Assembly (NCBI RefSeq): GCF_910592395.1
Contig: NC_088320.1
Coordinates: forward strand, 5,146,001 to 5,210,000
Source: Lineus longissimus
Taxonomy: Eukaryota > Nemertea > Pilidiophora > Heteronemertea > Lineidae
Length of the DNA stretch: 64,000 nt
Reading direction: 5' to 3'
In this document: one piece after another, positions 23,090-36,145 of the stretch
Position numbering within the stretch: the first letter of the stretch is position 1
Layout: every line of letters begins with the position of its first letter
Made by a program: the position numbers and the translations under genes
Notes under the pieces: generated by a model
The model's database searches: none
What the model saw: only the letters and a program-made list of their open reading frames with translations
Told to the model about the DNA's origin: nothing

Positions 23090-24937
23090 TTATGGACTGT
23101 AAGAGCCGTGGTGATGGACTTTTGTTCCACTTTGACCGTGGGTCGAAGATCATTTGATAGGGGCAGTACCGGTATTGGTGTTGGTAGACATATGCCGAAT
23201 CCCAGAAATAATAAATCCCAATCCATTCAATAGACTTTTTGCACTGGATGCATGATAAATTTTCATATTTGTGCGGGCTTTGGGTTGAAAAGCGCAGGTG
23301 TTTTAGGCCTACTTTTTACAAATCTAGACAAATTGGCCCATTTGGTTAAGGCATCCCGCAATAAACCATATCCCTGTCTACGACTTTTTGGTATCAACGA
23401 AGGCGAAGGTTGGTTATAGCCGCAAACTAACAAACTGCGTTCTCGCCAGGCGCTTGTCAGAGAGGAGTTTGGGAGTAAAGAGTGTCTCTAAAGCCAAAAG
23501 CTGGCTGGCCCTTTCATTAGGGGTGACACTATAATAAACAAACTTTACTTTACAATATGTACACTGCGAAATCCTTTTTAAGTCTAATGGTAAATTGGTG
23601 TAGTGAAAGAATCGCATTTAGTGGAGTAGAAAAGCACAGCTGGGCCATTACTAACCCGTTGATGAAGCCAGTCAGGTGGGTTTGATTGAGTCGCGAGTAT
23701 GGATCCGTTAGAGAGATCGACCCAGTTCTATGCACGCTCACTGTAGGCGAGAATCACCCATTCATTCATACGTCTATTGGTGTCGGTATTCCCTTAGAGT
23801 AGGCTCGTTCCTCTAAGGTATTCCTCATCATCAGCTGTTACCGGCCAATGCAAACAAGGCTGAAAAAGAATATCATCAAGTAATCCTGGTGCACCTGATG
23901 GGTGAGATGAGCGAAAAACTTGCTATCATTCCCGGGCACAGCGGCAGCAGCTACAATGAAAAAGTAGAGAAGCTAGCAAGGGAGGTCGGTGTCTCCGGAC
24001 AGAACTGCTGAAGCTGTGATGAAAGAGAGATAAATGTGGGAAGGAGAGTGAAAGAGCCAAGCAGGGCGAGTCTGGTTCTGTGGAACGATTGAAACTGACC
24101 AACCAGCTGGAATTCGTAGCAATCTCAAAACGGGCTTTGAAACACAGACACGTGAAAAAAAGACCTCACTAGATAGCTCCACAGACCGCCCTCCTCCATC
24201 GAATGACAAACACACAACCACTGACATGGCTGACACCATACATGGTTTGAGGCGCTGCATTGAGTGTGGGAGACCATGAACAACTGCAAAGATCAACATC
24301 CTTCTGTGGTAACCAAGTCTGTATAATGGTTGACCACATTTCAAGTTCTGGCCAAAGTGGCGGTACCTAGTGTCAACCGTTCACACAACGGCAACACTGC
24401 CACCGAAGGTATGTGGAATGCACATGTAGATCCTGTGGTCACTTAGTGTACATTCTACCTCGACGAGAGTACTGACAAGCTGATAAACTAACATTCCACA
24501 TTGTTCTACCTTGTGGGTTTCTTGGTGGTTTACACTACAGTCTGCACGTTTTTCCAAGTCATTCATCAGACGGATTTACCTCCTCGCATACATCACGTTT
24601 CTTGTACGTTACGTTCGTACCTGCATGCATACAGCTGCAATCCTTTCGTTCATTTTAGCTTCACAGACTTTGACAAAAACTGTCATGGCGTAAAATGTAA
24701 CTAGTTCTACACCAAAAACGTTAACTTGGTGATATTTCACACTTGCTGAATTTTTTATCGCCTTAGCGGGGAATTACAAATGACGACAGATTGAATGCTC
24801 GCAAGTGCGTTGTTGTTTACAAATGGCAGTCAATACCTACCCCCGTGAAAGCCGTCTCCTGAGGTCGACGTTATCGATATTCTGAGCAACGGTTTTTTCT
24901 CGTCACTAATGCATTGCTTTTTCATCTTATTTTTCAG

Positions 24938-26214
24938 CGCCGGGATCACGGACGAAAATGACCCAAGCAAGGGAAACTGCATGTCCTGTAACAAGGCACT
25001 TGCTGGGGTAGGTTGAATGATGAATGAAGCAAGCCAACAACTTCAAAATGATAGGGATTTTTTCTACACAACTTTGACATTGTTTCAAGTTAACTACGAA
25101 CTATTGCATAATACATTTATTAGGTAAATCTATAGTCGTTCATTTCTTAATCGGTGCAAAACGATTGTATCTCACTGCTTATTGAAGAATATACATTTTT
25201 GGAACCCTCGATTAGAATACTCCGTGTTGAAACTAAACATTTATATGTCTAACATGTATATCGATTTAGAGCGTGTCGACTGTGATGGGGAAGAAATTCC
25301 ACAAGGACTGCTTTATTTGCCATGAGTGCAAGCTCTCCCTGCATGGCCAGCCGTTTTACGAAAAGAATGGCAAACCTTATTGCCAGAAGGGTACGTATTG
25401 GCATTACAATTATTTTTCTGTGCGTCAAAACTAGTTTCGTACCTGTACGTGAAGTTTAAAACAGCAGGATATCGATGTGTAGACATTGCCCACACTTTAA
25501 AGAGTGTTTATTGGTCAACATAGCAAAGACTCCGGTGATACTTGTTAACACTGGTCCTAATGAGAAGGTCGTTGTACTGGGTGATACAAAAAAAAAAAAT
25601 TCTGTCATAGTTTCGGTCGTCAAATGCAGGACTGTTACTTTTTCAGACTATGAAAACCTGCGAGGCGCCACCTGCGCAAAGTGCGACAAGGTGATAGCTG
25701 CAACCGAGAAGGTCCTGCGACACAACGACAAGGATTGGCACAGCGACTGCTTCAAATGCTCCGTAAGTACACAATTTCTGATGACGTCATCACAGTACGT
25801 ATTTACACAATAGCTCGTGACGTATAAGTATTTATGTTTGAATCGCTGTTAGTTTGGGCAGTACCTTAACCAAAAGCTGTCTCGGAGGGGCTTGCATCAC
25901 TTTAATCTAGTTGATAGCTTCGGTCTCTCATATGGCCGCTTGAGATTCGGATATATCGCTATGCCTTAACCATCTGATCGCCAAGTAAGAAAATTAAAGT
26001 TTAGGGACGAAGCATATAGCCCCGGAAGCTATCTATAGCTTTGGATGTGTGTAAAATATCTAAAGAACGACCCCTGCGAGAAATAACGTGTAGCTCCGTG
26101 ACTTCCTGGCTTCTATTAGAAATCGTCACATTCTATTTTTAGAAATGTGGCGGAGATGTAGGCTCATCCTTCTACTTGAAGAACAACCTGCACTGCTGTG
26201 AAAAGTGCAAGTAA
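24938..26214 (+). CDS. Two-LIM-domain protein, unit B (in-frame LIM1 loss)
   Basis: Exons 24938-25007, 25270-25390, 25647-25762 and 26143-26214, probably with start exon 18852-18865. The acceptor that in A precedes the CGHC exon is fused to the tail of the LIM1 exon (TTTTTCAG then CGCCGGGATC). About 400 bp is missing, covering the first exon, its intron and most of the second. The phase stays 2, so the product reads MADSG, AGITDENDPSKGN, then LIM2 (CMSC ... HKDCFICHEC) and LIM3 (CAKC ... WHSDCFKCSKC ... CEKC). All zinc ligands of LIM2 and LIM3 remain. A Met-Asp pair before DKDW is changed to His-Asn. Predicted length is about 141 aa. It may be a functional short adaptor or a decaying copy. 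Confidence 0.7.
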
Positions 26215-28018
26215 ATGTCGCAATAGGGAGCCTCTGTCGGGGAGAAGCCCAGCACTGGAACGAATACTCGGATAGGAAAAGGACAATAAATGTCAAATAT
26301 CAAGCATTTCTATTGAAGTCAGGATTTTCATAGATTTACATGGAGGGGTAACGCAAATATCTGTGTGAAGCCATTAATTCGACTGTTGCTACATCAGTCT
26401 TCGGCTACAATGGAACCAGCGGCATAACAACCCCACTATGAACCAAATCGCAAATATTTATGCTTCTCCTAAAGATAAGGCTTTTGTAATTTCTGACACT
26501 CCCCGACAGAAAATATATATTACATGCTTGTATAGTTATCCATGGAAATTATATATAAATTTTGTTTCACGATTAATTTGTAAGAAGAACCACGCTATAA
26601 TTCATAACATTTAGAGACACCCGAAGGGGGTGAAATGTACTTTCTTACTGCATCAGTAATAGCAAGTATGGCTCAGAAAACCTTGGTAACAGAAATATTT
26701 ATTCCAACCATCATCCTAAATATCAACATCAGATGCTTTGCCGCTGATAAAAGAATGATGACGCATTGTCAAACTATTATGTCAACATAGATGCCGTAAA
26801 CTAATTCCATCCAACAGAGGACCATCGCAGAACGATTCAGATGCGACGTCATATCCGTTTCACATCCGGGTGACCATCTCGCCGCCATCTTGATACGCAA
26901 CATGTTGTAGATTAGGTAAAGCTGCACTGTATGCGTGAATGACGGTGAACCACATCCTCTTACAGTAGGACGTAGTATCGTTCCTAAAATACAAACTACA
27001 CATTGTATGTGAGTCGTATATTTACGAAACGATTCAAAATCTTGCTGTGAGATTTTTGACAAACCTTTACGAGATACAGTCTGGATTAGCTTAATTCTCA
27101 TGTAGCTTCTAAAATTTATTGCCTGATAAACTATCAAGGAACGTGATAACCACAGAAATGTCGTAAACCAACAGCTTAAAAAACGTAGAAAATAATGAAT
27201 TAGTAGATGTCATTTTTATATCAAACTGAAGTTCTTTTATGAGAACTAAATGTACTCATGTCATCCAATAAAGTACCACTGGTACAAGCTGGAGTGTTGT
27301 TGGTTTCAATTCTGACCGCTAGGAGGTGACGTTCATGGACTCTCTGGGGATATCGGTACTGGGGTGTAATTAGCATAGATTGGCGATAGGTAAAAGAGAC
27401 ACCTAGTGATCACAGAGGGCATCTTAATCTGGTCCACCCGGCCCTCCTTCGTCACTCGCAGAACCAGTCTTTGAAAGAAAGAAGACGTCAAAACGTCAAG
27501 AAATGTTCAAAAGAGCAAGACTATTTTTGCACAGAGTACATACATGTAGCTAGAACTCCTGCGTGTAGCACAAACTATAACAAACAGTGCATCACGCGGC
27601 ACAGTATACAAGTGATGTGTACACTATCAAGGGAAGTGTGTTGACGTCATGTTTTGCTTTATTTGATGTCAACCAATTACAACTATGAGTTGATCGGAAA
27701 ACACATTTTAAAAGTTTTATGGCTTTTGGAATTAGCTTAAAAATATACACAATGGTTAAAAGATTGTGCAATATTTTTCGTATCATGAATATCAAAGTTT
27801 GATAGCCCAACTTTAAAATCAACACCAACATCAGCAGTGTCCTACTTAAATGTCCACGTCCATTTGGACAGCTGTACCAAAACTACTCGTTTTGAGACCC
27901 AGAGAGATTTTTTAAGCAATTTCCGCCCTGTACCTTTGAAAGGAATCGGTCTAGTAGTGTTAACACTGGCCCAAATGGACATGGTCAATTATTTCTGAAA
28001 GGCCGATATAGTTTTAAA
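26215..28018. other. Convergent intergenic spacer, unit B
   Basis: Counterpart of 11100-12904 in A. The LIM AATAAA is at 26285 and the FTP poly(A) candidate at 27658-27663. No other gene is supported. Confidence 0.5.
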
Positions 28019-30850
28019 TCAAGGCACGGCAACACCATAAATCTCGACTTCGCACAGCTCCAGGGGCTTGGCCTTCGACTTGTGCTTGACAATTGTCAAG
28101 TGACGGCCAACGGCGCCAGGCTCACAGTCCACCATGAAAGACTGCCCATCTTTCAGGGCGACCTGTACGCTTGCTTGGCAGATCGAATATTTGAATCCCG
28201 TGGCTGACCCTGGTGGGATCAGCGGGCTCACTGACACATTGACCGCTCGGGAGTAGACTGTGGATATTTCGGCATCGCTAAAGGTTGCCGAAGTCAGGAT
28301 TGTAAACTCGGTCAAGTCAGAAGCTGAAATCAAAAAGAATTCAAATATAAATGACTTTACATGTAGTTCGGGATCAGGAGGTCGTAGCGCAATCCCATTT
28401 TGAAGAAAATTAAATTCAACATGCGAATGGTGACAATTGTTTTTCAATATCTTGCCGGCATTTCCCATCGAATGTGACTCGAACATACAGTAAACTATTC
28501 AAAGATGTCATCACCTTACACGCCAAGACGGGCCATTCTCATGGCTGTGACTTCATGCGCTCAAGAAATAGATTCTTTGAGCGTGCTTTGAATGTATTTT
28601 AAGGCCGATTTGGCTGATTTCTGGCCTATGCTTAAGTATTTTTGGCATATAATCAGGGACGTAGTATTTAAGTAGCAAAAAGTACCCTGACAAAGTTCTT
28701 CAGACGCCTAATTAAGGTATTAACAATTGAGTGAAATCTAAGATAGAGAAACATCGATCTTCGGCAGACGTACCACAGCAGTCTCCCCTCGCCACAATCT
28801 GCACGTTAGTGACATTATGGCCTCTGGCGAGGTCAATCGTCCACCATTCGTTATTTTCCGTCCCGGCAGTCTGGGAACACGACCCGCTGCCCATGGTTGC
28901 TGTAAACTTTCCGTCCACGGCCCTACTGGCAACGTTACCAGACTTTGTGCTGACCTGTTGAGCCGTATGATTACTTGAAATCGGGGCTGAAACGAGAAAA
29001 CAACGATAAAGCAAAATATACAAGGATCGCTTGTTTTGGCCACGCGTGTTTCGCTGTTGGGTTCTCGGGTTTTGATCTCTGCACTAACACGAGAGAGGAA
29101 CACTGGAAATCTCTTTGGCCATAACGATAAAGATTACATGTATCTTTTATTTTATTTTGTTTTATTTTGTCCATCTATAAACAATCTCATTCTTGAACTA
29201 AAAAGTTAGGCCACTTTTGAAACATTAAAAAATATGCAATTACTCTTGTTATTCGTCTTTCGTCCGAATACCTCCACCTCACACAGAGCTAGAGGCCCGT
29301 CCGCCGAGTTCGCCCCGTTTTTCTCCACAATGATGAACTGGCCGAATGCCCCCTTCGGACAATGTGCCCCAAGGATGTCTCCTGGCGCGGTGAAAGTCTT
29401 TTTCTGGTAGCACGGGAACCAACCGTGGTCCTTGTACGCTGCGGCTGTGCTGAACGAGCGCAAGACTCCAATCATTGCTTCGTTAAGGTAGGCAGCTGGA
29501 GAAGAAACATCCACAAGCAGCTGTAATCACGGAATATATTTTCTTATATCCATGATGTGATAAAATAAAAGTTGCATCGTCGGCTTTATTCATTTCAGCT
29601 GGACCAGCTAAACATTTGACCTGATATCTGGAAGCTGACCGACAATATTCATGTATTGGAATATTGACATTTGAAATCACCAAAACAAAATGCGAAAACA
29701 GTTTTTTTTCATTAGACTATACATTTTTCTCAAAGGACTATATAACAAAATACTAGTATGCTCTCCATTATTCGTACCTTTGTCGAGTGACGGCACCGTC
29801 ACCAGTGATTTCTTGTAAAAGTTAAATCCGGTAGACGCCGTTGTGGTTTTGGAAACTAACTCGTGAACACCACATTCCTTCTTCTTCGTGTCCCAGGTCA
29901 CTGCGTTGCAGAAATCGAGCTCTCGACACCACTGTTGACACTCGTATTCATTGTCTTGGTTTACCTAAAACATCAACAAGAGGTTTCCCTGTTGAATATG
30001 TTAAAGATTATATTCAAAGAATCGCTGGGGGAGACTGACCTCCTTAGCCCTGGTAGGAGCCAGCCTACTCTAGGAGAGAAAACCCCGAAATCCAACCGGG
30101 CAGTATTGGCTCGTCGGCCAGGATATGGTAGCTCAGACACTGAAACTAAAAAAATCCTGACCGAAGACGGAGCGCTTCGGCCATACTGGCATCTAACCAG
30201 GTGCAATACAATCGTGGAAATCGGAACTATGTGACGGACTTACCGTTCCGACCCAAGTTGGCTGTGCGACATTTATAACCTTTACTCCGGTGGCAGCATC
30301 TGGATACTTGTGGTTAGCTGTCTTCGTCATTTGCTCTTTGTAGTGCAGAGTAGGACCACCATATGCTGAGAAGAAAACACAACGTGAAGGATTATAGTCA
30401 ATATCTTACAAAAACATATCGAAAAGGACCATGGTCTTTAAAAAAAAGGCTGGTGACTTAATTTAGGCTGGGACACATCTGAATGACATTGGTGATGATT
30501 TGCGTAGAAACCAGGAGTTTGTAGGCACATGTTTTATCAATTAAAGGAAACGCTGGTAAACTCTGATATCATAAAGCATGATAGTAATCATTGCAGTAGT
30601 GGGGCTTGGCTTGAATAGCTAGAGTCACATCAAGGAAGCGAAAGCCTACCTTTCGTGACGATGCCAATCTTGTCCACGTCGTACATCTCAGTGAGGTCTA
30701 CCACCCACCATTCCTTGGCAGCTTTACCACCAGTGATTGCGCAGGAGCCGCGGAAGTAGGACGGGGAAGTGTTGCCATCTTCGGCCTTGTCAGCGGTAGC
30801 CCCGGCCTGGTCACTCACTTGCGTGGCTGTCTTGCGGAGCGCAATATTCT
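28019..30850 (-). pseudogene. Truncated FTP-domain gene, unit B (last six exons only)
   Basis: Exons from 5': 30650-30850, 30244-30365, 29778-29964, 29244-29495, 28774-28986, 28323-28019. All GT/AG sites are intact and the frame is open to the stop, with ALCEVEVFG and ELCEVEIYG motifs and ARGDCCG. As in A, the signal-peptide exon and twelve further upstream exons are absent. The downstream three exons resemble C more closely and the upstream three resemble A, so the gene itself spans the A/C recombination switch. Expression would need an unidentified 5' exon on the - strand to the right; a donor like that at 16338 is preserved near 31458. Confidence 0.7.
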
Positions 30851-33800
30851 CTAACACGAAAGAAGGCATGATATTAATCATTGCAGCTCGATTTATAAAA
30901 GAAACATGTCACGAAAGCTTGTAAATGTCATATCATCATTAAACTTGGGAGAGCGACCGGGTTGAAATTGTCGGCTTTTCCCGACAGGCAGACACGATAG
31001 CGCTTTTGAGTTCAGAAAGTTTTTCAATCGCCGTACCTGTAGGCCTATCTAGGCCTAACACTAACAGGTCTAGGCCCAATGCTCTAATGTACAGTACACT
31101 GTCAGTGCAGTGGACAGTGACAGTGAAGAGATGAATGTCATGCTCAGCTCACTGCTCACTGCTGTGTGTACATTCACGCACTTCTGTAGTTTATTTCATG
31201 AAATTTTTGCTTGATTTGCAAATCACTAACCTGGAAATTGTGTTGGGTCCCAAAATTAGATTTAAGAAAAACCAAACATAGCATGCTTAGAAGAAATCGG
31301 CCCAGTAGTTTTTCACAGTGACCCAAAACTGGCTAAAGGTAGTGACATTTACATACGAATTGAATCCGACTATAGCCTAGGCCTACCTGTGCCACGGACA
31401 GACTACCGGTCCCACATGAACTAGCCTAGGCCTATATTGCAAAGTTTGAAAACTCACCTCAATTCGGTAGGCCCCTATCGTGTCTCACTCCTCCAAGTTT
31501 TCCTGCAGCAATCCAAAATTCAGCATGAATGAACTAGGCTTCGTTCCACGTGCATGAAGACAATGGTAATCGAGGACATTTCCGGTTAAGCGCCTCCTAT
31601 TGTTAAATGATGAAACAAAAAAAACCCGGGAAAATGGTCCGCATTTTAGAGTTGTAATGAGGTCACACACACACGACACACACGGCCTACACACACGAAT
31701 CCGCAAAAATGTACATAACCGAGGACAGTTTATTTTTAGACGATCCGATTTATTCCAGGGGTATATAATGCGGCGAAACATGGCATTCCGAGGTCATCCA
31801 AACTGAGGACGTCCTCGTTGTGTCATCGGTCCTCGGTCTGTGGGTCGAAAATCGCATTTTTGTCCTCGATTTGCACCATCTACACACGTAATGTCGAAGG
31901 AAGTCTGGTAAACTGCTTGAGAACATAGTTTCACCGGTTGAATAAAAAACGGACTGCAGTGTTGATATGCCTGGCGGTTGCCCTGTAGCAGTGTTCGAAA
32001 AAAAGGTTCTGTCAGGTACTCGATAGGTGGAAGCATGTCATCGTTCAGAATGTTAACCATTCTGCTGCTGGGAGATTCCGAGCAACGAATCTCACGCAAA
32101 GCAATTGTAATCTCCGCAAAGATTGCCATAAACGCATTCCAAGATGCGAGTGATTTGTTTTGCAGCAAGAAAAATTCTATCCAGGGCAAGTCGATGGGCA
32201 ACTGATATATTTCTCTGGTCCAGTCTTCTTCTTCTTCTCCTCCTCCTCCTCTTCCTTTCCTTCCTTTTCCGGTTGTTGTTGCTGTTGTTGTCGTCGTCGT
32301 CGTCGACGCCTCTACCTCCTCCTTCTTGTTCTTGTTCTCCTAACTTTATCTTGTTTACTAGACTCTTCTAATTGGTTTACGCCTCATTAACTGTCTAATT
32401 ACCGTAATCTGTATCAGATGGTAATAATCAATGTCATGTCATAACTCTAAAGAACTATTATAACGAGACTCTGTAGAAAAGGAGACAAGAATGTCAATAA
32501 TGGTTAGATGAAGTTTAATTGGTCTCCTGCAACATGATCTCAATACAATATAATACAATACAATACAATATATATACAATTGCAGTAACGGATTCACATG
32601 GTGATATAAAAGCTAGCTACAGATTGTACATGTCAATATTAGATAAGCTAAATACAACTCGAGAAGTATTTGGGCAGCAGGCATATAGTTTCTAGACTTA
32701 AATTAAGTACATGTATGACGCGTCATGAGAGCTAAAGGTGTGGTGAAATATAACCGATGAAAATTGTAGTAAAAAGTTCGCTTACCTGTAGAAAAGGAGA
32801 CAAGAATGTCAATTATGGTTAGATGAAGTTTAATTGGTCTCCTGCAACATGATCTGACGATTCCGCCTGGGTCAAGATGTTATAAAGCAAGCCTAGACCA
32901 CGCCCGGAGCCAATCAAAATGCTCGAACCACAAACGACATCCTGTGACCCTCACTAGGATGACCAATCGACGTCCTCCACGTTTGGACGGTTGGAAAAGG
33001 GACATTTTTGGCTGGACCCTGTCGTGCCCAGACGCGAACTTAAGAATGTATATAACTTGTAAATCGGACGGTCTCGTTAATCTGAAACGTGCCGTTTTAA
33101 TAAAATGTTGACCGGTCCCTAGGGTTTGTTCGGGCACGTAGTATTTAATTAATGATCGTGGCAGTGAGATTTGATTGATCTTTGCCGAAGCGGATGATTA
33201 ACCCAGAGTTACACCGATCTTCGAAATGCTCAAGTAAATGACGTGCCATTGTCCAGTCTATGATGACAGGGAGTGATGTCATTAAAAGAGAGTGAAGTGG
33301 ACGTTCACGTTCAGGCGAGTTGCTGGACGTGTCCTAGACAATATTGTTTAGCTTAAATTGGTGAAAAGTAGTTACGTTAACATTGATAAGCATACCTAAT
33401 AATCTGGACAGTTCTATGAATTAGTAAGAAAATTTGTTAAAGATTGTACAAAATAAATCGTGAAAAAGTTCTAAAATACGCTACATAATAGAACGATTAC
33501 AACAAATAGAGGCTATTAACGAAATTATACTTAGACGATAAGATGAGTTATTAGTTTTTCTTCTTCCGCCCGTAACATAATGTGCAAATAATCTAACACA
33601 GCGTGTATATTTTCAGGTGCATAAAAGGGTATGACAGACAGGTGTAAAGTTTGGAAAATTACTTTTTGCCCATTTTAGAGCAATTCGTCGATGATTCACC
33701 GTCAGTTACATGCTTACCTGAAGAGGAAATGACCACACAAAAGAAACATACAAAAGATTAGTTCATTTTGAGACCAGCTTCGGGCCGTGCGCAAAGATCT

Positions 33801-33954
33801 CGTCCAGGCAGACTTATGGCAGCCTGCGCGCCGTGTGCAAAGCGATTCACCTGTCAAAGTCAGGTAGTATGTTGGTATTCCGGTGCGGTTTACTGAAGGG
33901 AAAGGTCGGGGTCAGCTGACGGGATTTATCAGCAGGGAAAAAACTAGCGTAGAG

Positions 33955-33968
33955 ATGGCTGACAGCGG
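33955..33968 (+). CDS. Candidate start exon (MADSG) of LIM gene C
   Basis: Identical to 18852-18865, with the same GTAAGT donor and phase 2. The next LIM exon on this strand is 44102, so the intron would be about 10 kb, enlarged by X1, X2 and the MITEs. Confidence 0.55.
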
Positions 33969-36145
33969 GTAAGTCAAACCCGTTTGTGTTCGTTCAGCCT
34001 TGCGTCAGTGCCAGTGGTCTTCAGCTACAATTGATGGTCCTTTTTGGCGAATAGCTTCAGTGTTGATCATTTGAGGGCTGTTTTATGTCTGCATTTGGTA
34101 GTATGAAATGCAAACAGTCATTTGCTGATAGTAGTGTTTATTGTATATGCATTTAGATATTTGTTGGTTGCTAATAGTTTTCTTCTAGACATCGTGCAAT
34201 ATATGAAAAAAAACCCTGCATACTAGTATTTGCATTCAAAAATAGAAATAACTTTTAGGCGTGCACTATGGGCGGTTATTACCGCAAATAAAGACAAACC
34301 AAAGCAAAGACACTTGTGTAGCATATCAAGGACACGTAGATTGATACTCCTGGGTGGTTATTACCGCAAATAAAGACAAACCAAAGCAAAGACACGTGTG
34401 TAGCATATCAAGGACACGTAGATTGATACTCCTATGTGTGCCACATCAAAGACATCTGGACCATACACCACGTCAAAGATAACGATATGAAGTCAACAGG
34501 CGGCGCCACCGTCTTGGGAAAAGTAAAAACGATTTCGACGTTTTTGTTGATATAGCGACTAGCGGGAAAATGCAAGTGTTGTTATGTCACTATTGCATCT
34601 ATTCGTAGTAGACTGTCGTATTTTGAGATCCCCTTTCTTTTCAACATCATCAATCATACTAGTATATCATAACCATGGATAGAGATAAGTTAGAAAACTG
34701 TGTCAACCTCCTACAACAAGTTGTTGGAATAATGGGGAGAGAGGTGGCGAATAACAACAACAGGCCATGGGACGAGTGTGAAAAATGTGAAGTTCCGTTT
34801 GACAAATTAGCGGGCAAATTGAAAACAGTCGTTTTTGTGTAATATGGGGGTGCTGATTTCAAAAAACCAATTTTTTTCCCGCGTAAAGTTGCACATTAAG
34901 TCAGAAATGATACCCTTAATAGGGCCTAATGGTACCAAAGTAGGGGTCAAAAAGTTGATGTCATCGAAACATGTCAACATGGGTATCAAAATGAAGGTCT
35001 ATGGGGGTACTTTAACATTGCATAGTTTTTGGCCCCCTTAACGAACCGTGGGAGCCCCCAGGGAGGGTCAAAAAGGGCAAAAGTGGTAACTTTGACCCTG
35101 TCCCACGATCTTCATAGGGACTATAAATGGATAAAAACTGTTTTATTCAGATTATGGCATATAGTTCTATAGAGGCCATGGCTGTCAATAGCTCAGCGCA
35201 TAATAGAATCCTTTGTTTCCGGACATTTTATCCTAGGACATTTTAAACTTCTACACCGGATCCACAGGGCTAAATCAGAGTCATTCTAAACAACTGTTTA
35301 GAATGACTCTGGCGAAATGAATTAGATTCAGTACCGGGATTATTATCATGAAGCATAGGCCTATGAGGAGAGACGAAATATATGTTCAGTAGGGGCCTAT
35401 GTAGGCCTGTACCCTATAGCAAGGTAGACCTTATAGTACAGGACGCCAACACACGACCCCCAATAAGCAACCCAGTTCCTCACCCCGACCGCTTAATAAA
35501 CGCGTGGGGATTACATAAAAGGCCTGAATTCACCCATCTGTATGCCACGCGATTGTGTTGTAGTAATTAAGATTGGATATAGGCCTAATTATTGTGTTTG
35601 TTAGAACCAGCTTGCCTTGAACCAAGCAGCGTGTATTATTATAGGCTCTTTTGGGCTGCCATCTTGGATAGGTTTAGGTATGCACTGTCGTGTATAAAAT
35701 ATGACTTTAATGGAGTTTTTCTGTATAAATATTGATGATTGTTTGCACCTCTTTTATGCTTCAGCCCAGATACAAAATCTTCTGAAAATAGCATTTTAGT
35801 ATTCTGCTTATAACATAGCTTTGTATGACTGTGATTAGATTAAGTTTTCACCAAAGGAAAGACAAATAAATGACATTTAAGGCCCTACTTGTTATTCGTT
35901 GTGAAGATGATCGTCATTCAAAAATGTCATGCTGATACCATGGAGGTATAAATAAGGTCTTATTTATACCTCCATGCTCATACATAATGTGGTATGAAAG
36001 ATTGGTGTCCTATTGTACCAAAATGAAACCGATAGTCGCAAAGGACATGTAAACCTTTGATAAAAGGCAGGGCAAGGTGTCGTGTTGTATATACTAAGAT
36101 GAGACCACAGACTAGCAAAGGACATATAATATCATAGACAGAACC

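Larger units (their letters stand above)
889..23238. repeat. Segmental duplication unit A (left copy)
   Basis: First of three tandem copies. Homology to B and C starts at the TTGCACTGGATG sequence at 889 (B 23239, C 42403). The unit holds the three-LIM gene, a truncated FTP gene, and the first exon and long intron of the next LIM gene. It differs from B and C by an extra 6.8 kb at 1236-8070 and by keeping the LIM1 exons. It lacks the large insertions found in B at 36146-37414 and 37612-40131. Confidence 0.9.
18866..24937. other. Putative first intron of LIM gene B (repeat-rich)
   Basis: Crosses the A/B unit junction. It contains an 82-bp tandem duplication (19171-19334), two perfect hairpins (20172-20207, 20835-20872) and a degenerate minisatellite of about 90 bp per monomer (20880-21680). 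It also contains a KKGTG-coding minisatellite (21302-21531), an 83-bp minisatellite (22061-22315) and a PIF/Harbinger element (22378-23089). No exon was recognised. Confidence 0.5.
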
